Origin: Linnemannia elongata
Lineage: Eukaryota; Mortierellomycota; Mortierellomycetes; Mortierellales; Mortierellaceae
Direction of reading: 5' to 3'
Assembly (NCBI GenBank): GCA_036320915.1
Contig: JAXBDG010000016.1
Location: 620,001-684,000, forward strand
DNA: 64,000 bases
The notes beneath the pieces are model-generated. The model saw only the letters and a program-made list of their open reading frames with translations. It ran no database searches and had not been told where the DNA came from. Shown in pieces: positions 53,486 to 64,000 of the stretch. The position numbers and the translations under genes were made by a program. How positions within the stretch are numbered: the stretch's first letter is position 1; each line of letters opens with the position of its first letter.

Positions 53486-55922
53486 CTAAAGGACATTCGC
53501 AAAAAGAAAACTCAAGACACCCCCAAGGACCATAGCGGGTACTTGAAAATTCCGACTACTTGCCCTAAGAGCATCCCATCCAGATCCCGCAGTGTTCTTG
53601 GCGTTCAAATTGATCCCTCCAGATGCCATATCGACCTTTTCGGCAAATCCAATCTGTTCCTTTTCATAATCGTAGACCACATACTGGTTCTTGATAAACA
53701 AATCTCCCAATAGGATACCCTATTACGGCACAAATAAAAAGCAACGTTCAAAATAAGCATGCGCGTTAGTGTTTTGCTTTGCTGTTCATATACTTTGCGA
53801 TTGCAACTCGAGAGAAAAACAAAAAAAAAAAAAAAGAAAAAAAAAGGCAAGAAAACTTACAGACTGACCGCCATGACCAGCAAGCTCCTGCCAGGAATCA
53901 ATTGCACTCAGACAGTAATCATTAAAGGCCGACTTGAGGATCACAATATCCGATAAGGGCACACTAAACTTTTTTCCACCCAACACAAACGTCAAGTCCC
54001 CCACCGACCGCGAATTGGCCAAGGCACAAGGGACCCACCAGCCTAACTTGCTGTCGTATTGCGAGTTAGGGATCGCTCGATGGAACGCCGTCGCCAAGTA
54101 ATCCGGGAACAAGATGTACGAAGATCCAGTATCGACGATTGCCGAAGAAGCTGCGCTGGAGAGAGAGAGTTCCTTGCGTCCGATAAAGACTTGGTCGATT
54201 TTAATCTGCCATTCCTTTGTTGATGTGACGGGGACATAGGTGATGGGTCCAATGTAGAGCGATGGGTCGACGCCTCCGAAAATGAACTGTCCGCCGTTGG
54301 ATAGTGATGCGTCCTGGTCCGATGCCTTGTTAAGCCATACCGACACGATGGGTTGGTCAATTTGGTTCTGCAAAATCATATTCGTTATTGGCGTATTGAC
54401 GCCTAATGATCACGACGAAAAAAAAAGAGCAAAAACGCACGTTTAGTCCCTCAGTCGAAATGTATCCAGATATTTGCGGAAAAAACAAAACCAAAGCATT
54501 CACGTCAACCGTGATTTCCAAGCTCACAACTTACCGACCATCTCGCTGTTAGAATTGAAACCGAGACCCATGATCCCGTCCACTCCCGTAGCGGCTGTAG
54601 ATCCCGAGTTAACAGAGGCCATGCCGAAAGTCTGGTCGTTAATGGTTATTCCTGCGACTTTGATATTGTCCTTGGCCAGCACACCCGAGACTTTGGAGTC
54701 GTCTGCGTAGTTGATTGACCAAGGCCTCCCATCCGGATGATACGTACTGGATTGGTCAAAATACGACAGTTAGAAAAAAAAGAGGAAGATAAGTCTTGTG
54801 AACTGAGAGATGGGTCTACGTCCACGTCCGTGTTTGCCCAACGAATGTTGTCTTGTTGTCCTGGCTAGCGAAAATAGTTGGGTGTAGGGGTCGCCCATGT
54901 CGTGTTGTCCTGTTCCGGTCTAGTAGCAGATAAGATGAACGAATCATTTTTCCCTTGTGCATTTCACTCTTCCAATTCTGTGCCACCTAACGTCCATGTT
55001 GTCAAGTACAAAAAAATAAATAAATAAAGGTCCAGGAATTAATTACCTTGACCGAGCAGGGTTGAACCGCCGAAGAGTCATACATGTCAAAGTCTGACAA
55101 CTCGTCGAAGGGATCCAGAGGTCGCTGCTGCCAGTATCAAAGACGACCGAGAACTCCTGCGGCGGAGACCCGATCTCCATGGCTGCGACCCATTGGGTAT
55201 CGAGAGAATTACCCCGAAGGGGTGCTACTCCGACTAGAGCCCGCTTTGGGTGTTCTTGCTTCGGATTCTGCTGGCTGTGCTTTTCATGTATCCGTTTTAG
55301 TCTCTCCAGTTCCTGGTCGAGTTGGTCCATGAAGGATATCTTCATAAAGGTCGGATCGTCATCCTCTCCATCGGCGCCTACCGCTGCTCCTTCTGCTGTC
55401 GCTCCTTTTGGTTTTGAATTCGACAGGGCTCGTTTAATATTCGAGTCTGGGGTATCGTCAACGGTAAGATGTGGCTGTACTGGTGGTGTTGCTCCTTCTG
55501 CTGCTGCTTCGTCGACTGCTGTAGGAGGCAGACTTTGTTTGATATCGTTGTATTGGTGCAGTTTAGACATGAAAGCGACTCGGGACTCGTGATGGGCGCG
55601 CAGTTCCTGAGAAGCCCTTCTTGGACTATCGCCCGGGTACTGCTTGACCGAGATTCTAATAATAGATGGTTGCAATATTCAACAAAAAACAAAAACACAG
55701 AGATAAGTTTCGATGCTTGAGACAGAGAGACATCAGATTCGAAAACGACAGGGAAGTCGTTGTTGAAGGAAAAGAAGAGAGAGGGAAGGATAGAAGAGAG
55801 AGGGAGAGAGATAGAGTTGTTTACCGATGTAGTTTTGGAGATTCGGATGTGGCGAGTGGGAGGATGACGAGGATCAAGAGGAGACAGCATCGGCTGCAGT
55901 CAAGGATGAGAGGGGGCCTCAT
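53486..55922 (-). CDS. Secreted pepsin-type aspartic protease with GPI-type C terminus (copy B)
   Basis: Five minus-strand exons: 55825..55922, 55047..55655, 54535..54746, 53861..54402 and 53486..53719; 564 residues. The signal peptide has the core CCLLLILVILPLATS. The propeptide (about 35-185) is longer than in copy A and ends in a Lys/Arg-rich HPKRALVGVAPLRGN. Catalytic D206 (VVFDTGSSDLW) and D397 (AIVDTGSSYILFP) are intact, as is ILLGDLFIKNQYVVYD. The end reads FQVPAMVLGGVLSFLFANVL, a good GPI-anchor attachment signal. All four introns fall at the same positions and phases (2, 2, 1, 0) as in copy A, proving common origin. Long identical blocks, such as FPDYLATAFHRAIPNSQYD, point to a moderately recent duplication or gene conversion. 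Confidence 0.92.
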
Positions 55923-56888
55923 TGTTATGATTATGTTATGTGTGTAGTGCAGGAGTAGAGGAGGTAGTGTACAGTTGTTTGTTTCTTGTTCCTGAATGTG
56001 TTATGTGCGAGTTGTGTCCAGGGGTAGGTTCTGTGAGAGAGTGTAGAGAGAATGAGGGTGTGAGTTGGAGTGTGTTCCTGTGGACGAGGAGTGTGGAGGG
56101 TCGTGTCTGTCTGAGAAGAGTGTTCCTGTTCGTGAGCGAACGAGTGAGTGGATGGGTAAGGGAGTGTTTGCGCACAAGGAGCGAATGCGCAAGAAGGGAG
56201 CAGAGGAAGGAAGGGGTGAAAGAAGGAAAGGAAGGCAGAGGAGAAAGAGGTTAAAGTGCGTAAAAAAGAAAAGGAGCAAAGGTTTAAATTTTTCTAATAT
56301 CAAAAAACCTAAAGACTTGTACTCATATTTGTTTTTTTGTTCCACTTTCCTTTCTCTGTCAATGGCCTCTCTCTCTCTTCTTTATTCTTCTCTTATCCCT
56401 ACTATTCTCCCCTCCTGCTTTGTTCTGTAGAATGGCCTTCACCAGTTTGTAATTTCGAGCTGCGAGTGGTGTGAGAGGCGGTAGTTGTCAGAGGTTTTTT
56501 TTCTTCCACCGTTTTTTAATACTTGACCTTACAATGCTTCTGATCACCAAGGCAGAAAAAGTATTAGTGATAGTGCCTGGCTACGGGATTATCGACTTTT
56601 CTTTTGACAGTCCATTCATTGTCTTAAGGGTGTAAGAGATGGGCGCCATTCCATACGAATGCATGCCGTTCGTCAGGGCGCCATTCCAGCTCCGCACTTT
56701 CAATATAAATGTTCAAGATGCAGGGTCAGGGAACATCCAGACACAGCCTTCAACATTCAAAAAGTGTTCTTCATTGACCTTGTTTTCTGTACAGCTTGCA
56801 AGGGGGGGTTTTTATTTTATCTTTTCATATACATATATGTACGGTCGACAACTTGTCGTAAATACAAAAAAAAGAGATACCAATTGAC
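55923..56888. other. Intergenic between M28 B and aspartic protease B
   Basis: Promoter of protease B (read on the minus strand: TC-rich at about 56160-56260, CAT/CACA-rich leader at about 55925-56090) and 3' flank of M28 B. Frames here are GA-rich low complexity with no domain. Confidence 0.5.
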
Positions 56889-58887
56889 TTAGTTCTTCTC
56901 ACCCTTGTAATGACCAAGCTCGACAGCAAAGCCAAGGGCAAGCTTGGCGAACTGCTTCATGTGGTCGAAGTTGATGTGCGAAATATCATCGTTTGTCGAA
57001 TGAATGTAAGGGCCTATCATAACATACATTAAAAACAAAGCAAAAACTGTTAACACCAGGTTCAATTCACCACCATAATATCGAACATGGAAACAAACAC
57101 ACCCAAAAGTAAGTAGGTCGTTCACTTCCTCCTCCTCCTCTTTCTCTCGCCCTTTCTCCTTGCGATGCTTTGATATTACGTACTGCTATCAGAGAAGTCA
57201 CCCTCGATAGCGAATGCAGAGCGGTATCCAGCCTTAGCCCACGAAGCGTGATCAGAGCCTAAAGGAAAAGAAAAAAAAATCGCGGGGTCAATGAGGTGAA
57301 GACAAATAAAGGGTCCAGTTCCACTTGGAACGCAACCTTCTTATGAATTCTGGAAAATAAACCAGAATCCTGCATATCCATAGCCACCAAAAGGTTTTCA
57401 AACAATCACTCACAGGCATATCCACACTTGGTCTCACGGACGGGAATATCACCGTACTCGCGGGCATAGACCTAAAAATACAAAAAGCAGCATAAAGTTA
57501 GTTTGCAGTTCATCTTTGACATTGGTACAGCAGCTGCAGAAACACATTGGGATGACAGTCGAGGAGGAGAATACGTACGCGGACCAATTCGGTCAATTCG
57601 GGGTCGACAAAATCGACGACAATGCCGTATGACTCGGCAAACTTGGTGCCAACGTATCCAGTCATATCGTTCTAATTGTTAAAGCCAAAAAAAAAAAAAA
57701 AAGAGAGACAAGCATCGAACGACTCGATTAAACAACCGGGTCATGTGGCCACATGCAGTTGGTCAGCCAAGTCAGGACACTAAGAAGGAAATTTCTTACC
57801 TGAATCATGGCAATGACATCGACATGCTTCTGCTCGTACTCCTTGGCAACATCCTGAGAACCCAAGAGACCGGCCTCTTCGGCAGAGTACCAGTGGAACT
57901 CGACAGGGCGCTGAGGGCGGAATCCAGTACCAACCAGGGAACGGAAAACCTCCAAGATGGTAACGGTACCCGAACCATCGTCATCGGCACCGGGAGCACG
58001 GAGCATGGGGAGCCACATGTTGATGGAGTCCTGGTGGGCACCGACAATGACGGGCTGGTTCGACAATGAGTCATCCTTGCCCTCAAAGCGAGCTATGATC
58101 GATTGGGAGAAGATAGAGTCAGCTTGCCGTTTTCTTCTTTTCCTATATACTTTGGTCAATATGCGTGTTGCTATCTTGATCTTCGCTTGCGATAACATAA
58201 AGGACCTCCTTACCGATGATGGAGAACTGGTCCCAGTTGTGTTGGAACTTGCGGATGCTGACATCAGAGTCGGCGTCTGACTCCTCGATCAAGTCGCTAA
58301 TCTGCTTGTAGAGCCATTGGGCGGACTGCTTGCCAGTTTCGCTCTTGTAGTAACGGTTGTAGAAGGCGGTGAACTCGGTCAAGGCAACCTCCATGTTGGC
58401 GGTCGAGAGGCTATCAACATAGCGAGCAACCTTCTTCTGGTGAACAGCGGCAGTAGGGAGGGCTGTTGTTGAGATAAAAGAAAACGAGGTAATTGAGTTC
58501 CAAGGTTCAACCATACCGTTGTCATCTTTTTCCCACCATGCCAGGCGGGGTTGACTGCATAGATAAAATAGCAGTGACGGGAGGGAGCGAATGTTTATAT
58601 CACTTACGACGCTTGCCAAGGGCAGAGACACGGCTGGCACCGAGGTCCTGGTGGTCAGTGATATCCATGTACTTGATGTTGTTGCGGAACATGTGGAGGC
58701 GCTCCTTCTCAGTGGTCCAGTAGGGGGCCTTGTCGGCGGCGGTCTGAACAAGACGCATGTCGTCATTATGGTTGATAACCGAGTCTGAGGTGGTGGTGTG
58801 CTTGTTGAGGGTCCATTGCTCCCACCAGGAGGGTGCGGCCAAGGCGACAGAGGCCAATGAGACGAGGAGAAGCGACTGAAGTTTCAT
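56889..58887 (-). CDS. Secreted M28 zinc aminopeptidase (copy B)
   Basis: Seven minus-strand exons: 58608..58887, 58214..58462, 57800..58092, 57579..57671, 57414..57471, 57184..57258 and 56889..57013; 390 residues. Signal peptide [17 protein letters not shown], then [11 protein letters not shown] as in copy A. Metal ligands are conserved: H196 and D198 (VGAHQDS), [20 protein letters not shown]276 (NDMTGY) and H328 (CSDHASW). Exon lengths 249, 93 and 58 are identical to copy A, but the last coding part is split by an extra intron (57014-57183), and the protein stops at HYKGEKN without copy A's tail. Long stretches such as NHDWDQFS-type and [20 protein letters not shown] are the same in both. 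It precedes aspartic protease B in the same direction. Confidence 0.93.
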
Positions 58888-60129
58888 TTTTTGTGTGAAT
58901 GTGAGAGGGAAGAGGGAGAAGGTTGTTGAATGAAAAGAAGAATGTAAAAGAGAAAAGAAGGAAAGAAGAAAAGAAGAATACAAGAAAGAAAAAAAAATGT
59001 CAGTCCGCGTAGTCCTTTTTGGCATTCAAGTCTAGATTTGGGCAGGAAAAGACGACGTATGGTTGCGAATAGAAAGGACGAGTAAGAGTGCTCTCAAGTC
59101 AGGCAGACAAGCGTACGTGCTGAACACACATGAGCCAGAACATGTACATATACATGTACAGTGTCATCATTTCGAGAGGAGATGAAGTGCCTCAATTTGC
59201 CCTTTGGTTTCTCAAGGAGGTACACAAGCCGGGCCTGAGAGCCGCTCTCGTCCGTGTTGACCTTCTTGTTTTGTTGCAAAAATATCCAAGCTAAGTTGGA
59301 CGAAGTGTGCAACTACATTGCATTCTTGTGAAAGGTAAAGAAAGGTCAAGGCAAACATAGTTGCTTAGTGAAATAAAAAAAAAAGGTCGAAAAACTGTCT
59401 ATGGCTTGTGGTGTCTTCAATTGCATACAAGGGGCATAGCATTCACGCAAATAGTGTCTAGCTATCTTCTAGTTCCACTTCAAGATGAATGTATAATCGA
59501 TAGAGATTTGTGCATTGTGAGGAAGCTAGAAGCCCGATCGTTTCCTTTTCTGGTGCTACGTAGCATTGTTTCCTGTCCAATCTTTTCTGTTGGCCATGTT
59601 GTGCTCGTACCCGGAAGATGCATCGTTTTGCTTGACGCATTGCATTGACCACTAACCGTTGCGCCCACACTTTTTTTTCTAGAGCCAGAGCCAGGTCGTC
59701 GTTTTGTTGTAGTCGACGCGATTGTTCAATTTGAATAAGAGGGTGGGAGATAAAGAGAGAGAGAGAGAGGGAGGAAGGGAGAGAGGGAGAGAGAGAGAGA
59801 AGAGAGGAAAAGGAGTAGAGCAAAGGAACGTGGATCGATCTCGCTGTAAATGAAACATTGATGGGCCAATCAATAGACAGGGCTTGTCCTCGAAGTTCTT
59901 TTTTTTTGATCACTTCACTTTTGCTTTCATCGGTCTCCCCCTTCTCAAACCCACAACACCCCTGTGGCCATTTTTATCTGTCTTGCCTTTTTTTTGTTTT
60001 TGTTTGTTTGTCTGTTGTCCACTTGTTTCTTTACTATCCTCTCTTCACCTCAACCTCATCATACCTACACTTTTCTCACCTTTCATTCCCTTCCTTTCAC
60101 CTTCGACTCATTCACCCCCTCCCTCCATT

Positions 60130-60163
<34 letters not shown>

Positions 60164-60408
60164 CCAACAATAATAACTCAACTCAGGCGACACTCACCCT
60201 TGCCTAGTTCTCCCTTAATCCTCTTCTTCTGGAATAACCCTTTTTCCCTATTTTATTTTGTCACACTAACCAACAACAACGCATAACAACGAAGGGTGCA
60301 CATACAACAGACAGCAGCAACCACCACTCACCATCCTTACACCCTTCCACCCTTGTGCCCTTCCCTTGCTCCTTCTGAACCAATTGCTACTCACTACTAT
60401 CACCCTCC
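58888..60408. other. Divergent promoter region (M28 B / sensor kinase)
   Basis: 1.5 kb between oppositely oriented genes. The minus-strand leader of M28 B is TC-rich (58890-59000). AG-rich simple sequence lies at 59750-59815, and the plus-strand leader of the sensor gene (59930-60400) contains a CAA triplet run. No gene supported. Confidence 0.5.
60131..60163 (+). repeat. CAA triplet repeat, 11 units
   Basis: Pure CAA run in the probable 5' leader of the sensor-kinase gene. CAA-rich unstructured leaders are common ahead of fungal start codons, but this run is unusually long. Confidence 0.9.
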
Positions 60409-63400
60409 ATGTCTTCGACTCCGTCCTCGACTCCGTCCTCGGCCCCTTCAGCACCGCTGCGCACCTCCTTTTCCTCCTCCACCACCACCACAAAAAACAG
60501 CCAGACTACAAACGAACCTGCAACTGCCACCCCTACCGCCACTATCACAGAGGACAACCTTGCAGTTATCACAGACTGCCCCAACGCTACAAACGCTGCC
60601 CAGTGGTTCTACAAACCATACCTCCAACCCTCCGCCATCTCCACCACTGCAATGTCAACCTTCACCCCCTTAGAGCCGCATCACAAAAAGAATAAGCGAT
60701 CTTTCTCGTCATCGTCTTCTTCGGTTAGTTCATCGACAATACCCCTCCCCAACACTCCTGCCTCTCTCTACAGTAACGCTGTTTCAGCCAGTCGTCTTCA
60801 ATCGCAGACCGTTATCGGACCAGGACACGATCCAGTTGGTGGCGGTGGCATCCCTAGGATCCGGGGCGAAGACCTCTATTCGACATACTCGACTGGAGTC
60901 GGCACCGGTGGATATAATAAGCGAACAGCTGGACCCTACTCTTCCCAATCAACACCAAGCCTTACAGGGGGCTCCTTTCACCTCAACCCACAACCACTCC
61001 TGCCCATCAAGGATGAATCAATATACCACAACCCGTATAGAGCACCGTCGCATACCAACACCCGGTCCTTTGTACCACCAATGGTCCAGGGGTACGAGTT
61101 TATTGGAGGATCGCAGGCGGGAAACATGGGACTGATGATGGGCAAGCGGATATCGGACGGTGTGCCTGTGACAGGCAAGCTCCATCAATCCCGTGTCCTC
61201 CTTCAGCACGAGTACCGGATATTGAAGCGACTTCTGATTGCCAATGCCCGCTATGACCCCACAAGCACTCCTCCACCAAAGTTCAATCCGTCGGCCGAAC
61301 CACAAACAAAGCCCGAACCTTCATCTTGTGGTGAAACATCAACATCGGCATCGAGATCGGGGGTTTGCAATAGTGCTGGTGCTACCACACAAACGACCCC
61401 ACCCACTTCGCCACATTCAACTGCAACACCTAGTGGACGACAACAACCTGCAAGGGAGAGCAAGTGTCACGCCAAGCCTGGTGTTAAGCAAGCAGTCTAC
61501 GAGACAGGGAGCGTCGAAACCGAAAAGTACTTTAACAGAGTCGTGGAAGATTTTATCGACCTGGATCAAGAAGACCTCTCGATCTTGATTCTTGAACGAC
61601 TCGGACCCAACCTGTTGTCACATACACACCACCAGTTCATGGGACTCGATAACCTGCAGGAACTCTACAGCGCAGACGGGAAGATTGAAAAGTGTGTCGG
61701 GTCGCCCTTCCGAGATGTTTACACTTTCCTGGTGTTTGCGCTGAAGGCAGCCTGTGTTCTTGAGGCCCTACAATCATCAAATATCGCTCACCTCGCCATC
61801 TGCCCTACCGCTCTGCACTGGATGCCGGCTGAACCAAAGATCGGACCCTGGAGCCCCAACACTGATGCCCAGTCTGAATCGAACGGAGCCGGAAACGGTA
61901 TTGGCAGCGGAGCTGGGTACTCATCGGGGGGAGGCGCATCTAGCCAGTACACCAAAGGACCTACGACACTTTACTCATTGTTGGACACCATGGACATCAA
62001 CGACACCAAATTGCGGCTATTCGATTTTACGCATTCCAAGATTCTGAGTCACGAGCGAGCCAGAGCGCCCAACAATATTGTCGAGTGGCAGATCCCTGGA
62101 TACATGGAGTACCACCTGCAATTTTTGGCACCGGAGCAGACGGGACGAGCAGAGACCTGGATGGATTACCGTACAGATATTTATGGACTCGGCGCGACCT
62201 TGTTCTCGCTCCTGACGATGCAATATCCCAACACTGGAAACGACAGCGTTCAGATTCTGCAAGGTGAGTGTAGAACTGCATTGTAAAATGTTCGCTGCGG
62301 AGAAACGAGCATATGTTTGACTTCCACCGTTTGCTTACTGACCATTTTGTGTTGGTGCGGATGAAATTGTTTAGGCGTTCTGACAAGGGATTTGCCACCG
62401 GTGAGCGACTTTAGGCCGGATATGCCTCCCATTGTGGACGCTATCCTTCGCAAGATGACACAAAAGGTGAGTGAAATACACAATCATCGTTGGAGCCTGC
62501 AAGATTGATCTCTCAATAGGAACAGAGTAGTAATCACGTATCACATGCTTTCATCCGATAGCAACCAAGTCAGCGTTATCAGAACGCTTTTGGGTTTAAG
62601 CAGGATATCTTGCGTTGCTTGAACACTCTCCATAGGACAGGAAAGGTAGGCACATATACACCTATGCTCGCTTGTCCATACGATGTTCTTACTATATAGT
62701 TAGAATTTGATCACCTAACTTTGATGTTGTTCTCCCTTTAGATCGACTCGTTTGAGCTGGGAAAGCACGACATTTCGTACCAATTCGTCCTGCCCAACGG
62801 TCTATTTGGGCGTCACTCGGAGCAACAACTGATCTCGGCGGCGATTGTTCAGGCGGCCAGCGCTTACCAACAGGCCCTGAACAGTGAGTTGATCTGCAGC
62901 GATGATGATGATGAGTGCTACGGTGATTTCGACGGCGGAACGAGTTGCGGGAGACCTTCGACTCTAGCGTCAAGGAACACCAACGACTCGGAGGATCTCT
63001 ACGTCTTTGAGGACGACATTGTGTCGCTCAAGTGCCAACTCTCGTCCAAGATCCCTTTGTCGTCCAAGACTCTGTTGAGAAAGCCTAGGCTCTTTGATCG
63101 TGGAGTTGGCAAATCGGTTCATCGCGGGACTGAGCTGAGCGACCCTGTTGTTAGGGTAATCTTTGTCAGTGGACCATCGGGTGTTGGAAAGTAAGTTCAG
63201 GACAGTTCCCCTAATCGCAGATTTTGCAATGCTGTTTGATCCACCAGGAAAAGAATTTTAATGTTCGCTCATTCCGACACCAACTTTATTTGTTTTTGTT
63301 TCATAGGACGGTGTTGATCAGGAGAATGTCGACAGTGGCGCGTAACTCGGGATTGTTCGCAGGAGGAGTCTTCGAGGCTGGCAACTCGGCCCCTTACTCG

Positions 63401-64000
63401 GCCATCCTGTCTTGTATCCAGAGCGTACTTCAACAACTGCTGACTCAGCAGACTGACGCCCTGGCTTCCCTCGTCATCGCCATTAGGACCGCTTTTGAAC
63501 CTGACTCTGGGATTGGCATTATTTGCGATCTGGTCCCTGAGCTCAAGTACTTTTTCAATGGCTCCGACTTGCCTGAAAGTAAGGATGTCCCGCTCACCCA
63601 TTCAGTGGCCCGTTTTCATGCACTGATCCTCAAGCTGATCCGGGTTATTTCGACACATTTCTTCATGACCTGGTTGATCGACGACCTCCATTTTGCGGAT
63701 GAAAACTCGATCGATTTGTTGGCCACCCTGGTCAACGTTAACAAGCGGCTCCCGATTGTTCTAATCATCACGCACAGAGACACCGTCGACTGTTTGATCA
63801 AGGTCAAGCAGATCTTGGGCGGAGGCAATGTTGCAGGAGCCAGACACCCGACAGGATTCAGTGCGCTGGGAACGATGCAAAACGAGTTCAATTTGGGATC
63901 TTCTGGAACTGGATGCGATTTGATGGCGTCCATGCCAAGCGGTTCTGGTAATATGGGCGGTGGTGGAAGTGATGGCAAGTCGTCCCTGCCGAGAAGGAGT
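60409..64000 (+). CDS. Hybrid-histidine-kinase-type sensor: degenerate kinase domain plus AAA ATPase (3' end outside window)
   Basis: Exons 60409..62263, 62375..62466, 62562..62645, 62742..63190 and 63307..>64000; over 1050 residues visible. Ser/Thr-rich N terminus (1-220). A protein-kinase-like domain spans about 225-690: the catalytic loop reads HLAICP (461-466) instead of HRDxxxxN and the DFG position is DFT (539-541), while the C-lobe DIYGLGATLFSLL and PSQRYQNAFGFKQDILRC are kept, so it is probably a pseudokinase. Then GKHDISYQFVLPNGLFGR leads to a AAA-type ATPase with Walker A GPSGVGKT (about 821-828, split by an intron) and Walker B-like WLIDDLHFADENS. This order matches S. pombe Mak2/Mak3-type stress sensors, which continue into GAF, histidine kinase and receiver domains. 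Those lie beyond the window, so the final call is inference. Confidence 0.8.

Noticed and set aside
60131..60163. CAA run considered as polyglutamine coding sequence
   Set aside because: It lies upstream of the first credible ATG (60409) of the sensor gene, in the leader, with no supported frame through it.

Overview
The window looks like nuclear DNA from a filamentous early-diverging fungus, most likely Mortierellomycota (Mortierella/Linnemannia type). That placement is inference. It rests on many short GT-AG introns (about 70-250 nt), TC-rich leaders before start codons, an expansion of F-box genes, an AIG1-like GTPase, secreted M28 and pepsin-type proteases, a REEP1-4-type protein and a hybrid histidine kinase of the kinase-like/AAA class. 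Nothing bacterial or organellar was seen. Exon structures were built by hand from splice sites and reading phase. In every multi-exon gene the exon lengths sum to a whole number of codons, or stay in phase to the window edge.

Layout. 1-4.6 kb: REEP1-4-like membrane-shaping protein (-, runs off the left edge), F-box/ankyrin protein (-), and CENP-O/Mcm21 kinetochore subunit (+) from a 186 bp divergent promoter. 5.1-9.6 kb: tRNA-Cys(GCA), a nine-exon macrodomain hydrolase (-) with an in-frame upstream exon resembling a mitochondrial presequence, a broken relic of an F-box/XPA-like family (-), and a 29-cysteine metallothionein (-). 10.4-15.7 kb: aprataxin (+), a CBM48/AMPK glycogen-binding-domain protein (+), a structurally complete Tc1-type transposon with perfect 33 bp inverted repeats and TA duplications inserted 38 bp past that gene's stop, and a second tRNA-Cys (-). 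15.9-25.9 kb: an F-box/LRR protein (+) and a 2060-residue unrecognised repeat protein (+). 26.1-30.5 kb: two tandem F-box proteins (-) with a zinc ribbon and XPA-like tail.

31-59 kb: a two-gene secreted protease unit (M28 aminopeptidase then pepsin-type aspartic protease) occurs twice in opposite orientation: M28(+) AP(+) ... AP(-) M28(-). The two arms flank a roughly 6 kb stretch without recognisable genes, a PAS-kinase-like kinase without PAS domain (+), a third F-box/XPA-like gene (-), a coiled-coil protein (+) and an AIG1-like GTPase (+). 60.4 kb to the right edge: the 5' part of a large hybrid-histidine-kinase-type sensor (degenerate kinase domain plus AAA ATPase).

Functional themes. 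CENP-O, aprataxin and the macrodomain protein concern chromosomes, DNA ends and ADP-ribose. The protease pairs probably serve extracellular or cell-surface peptide digestion. The PAS-type kinase and CBM48 protein concern carbohydrate signalling and storage. The most unusual items are the 2060-aa repeat protein, the F-box/zinc-ribbon/XPA-like family (three genes and one relic) and the inverted protease-pair duplication.
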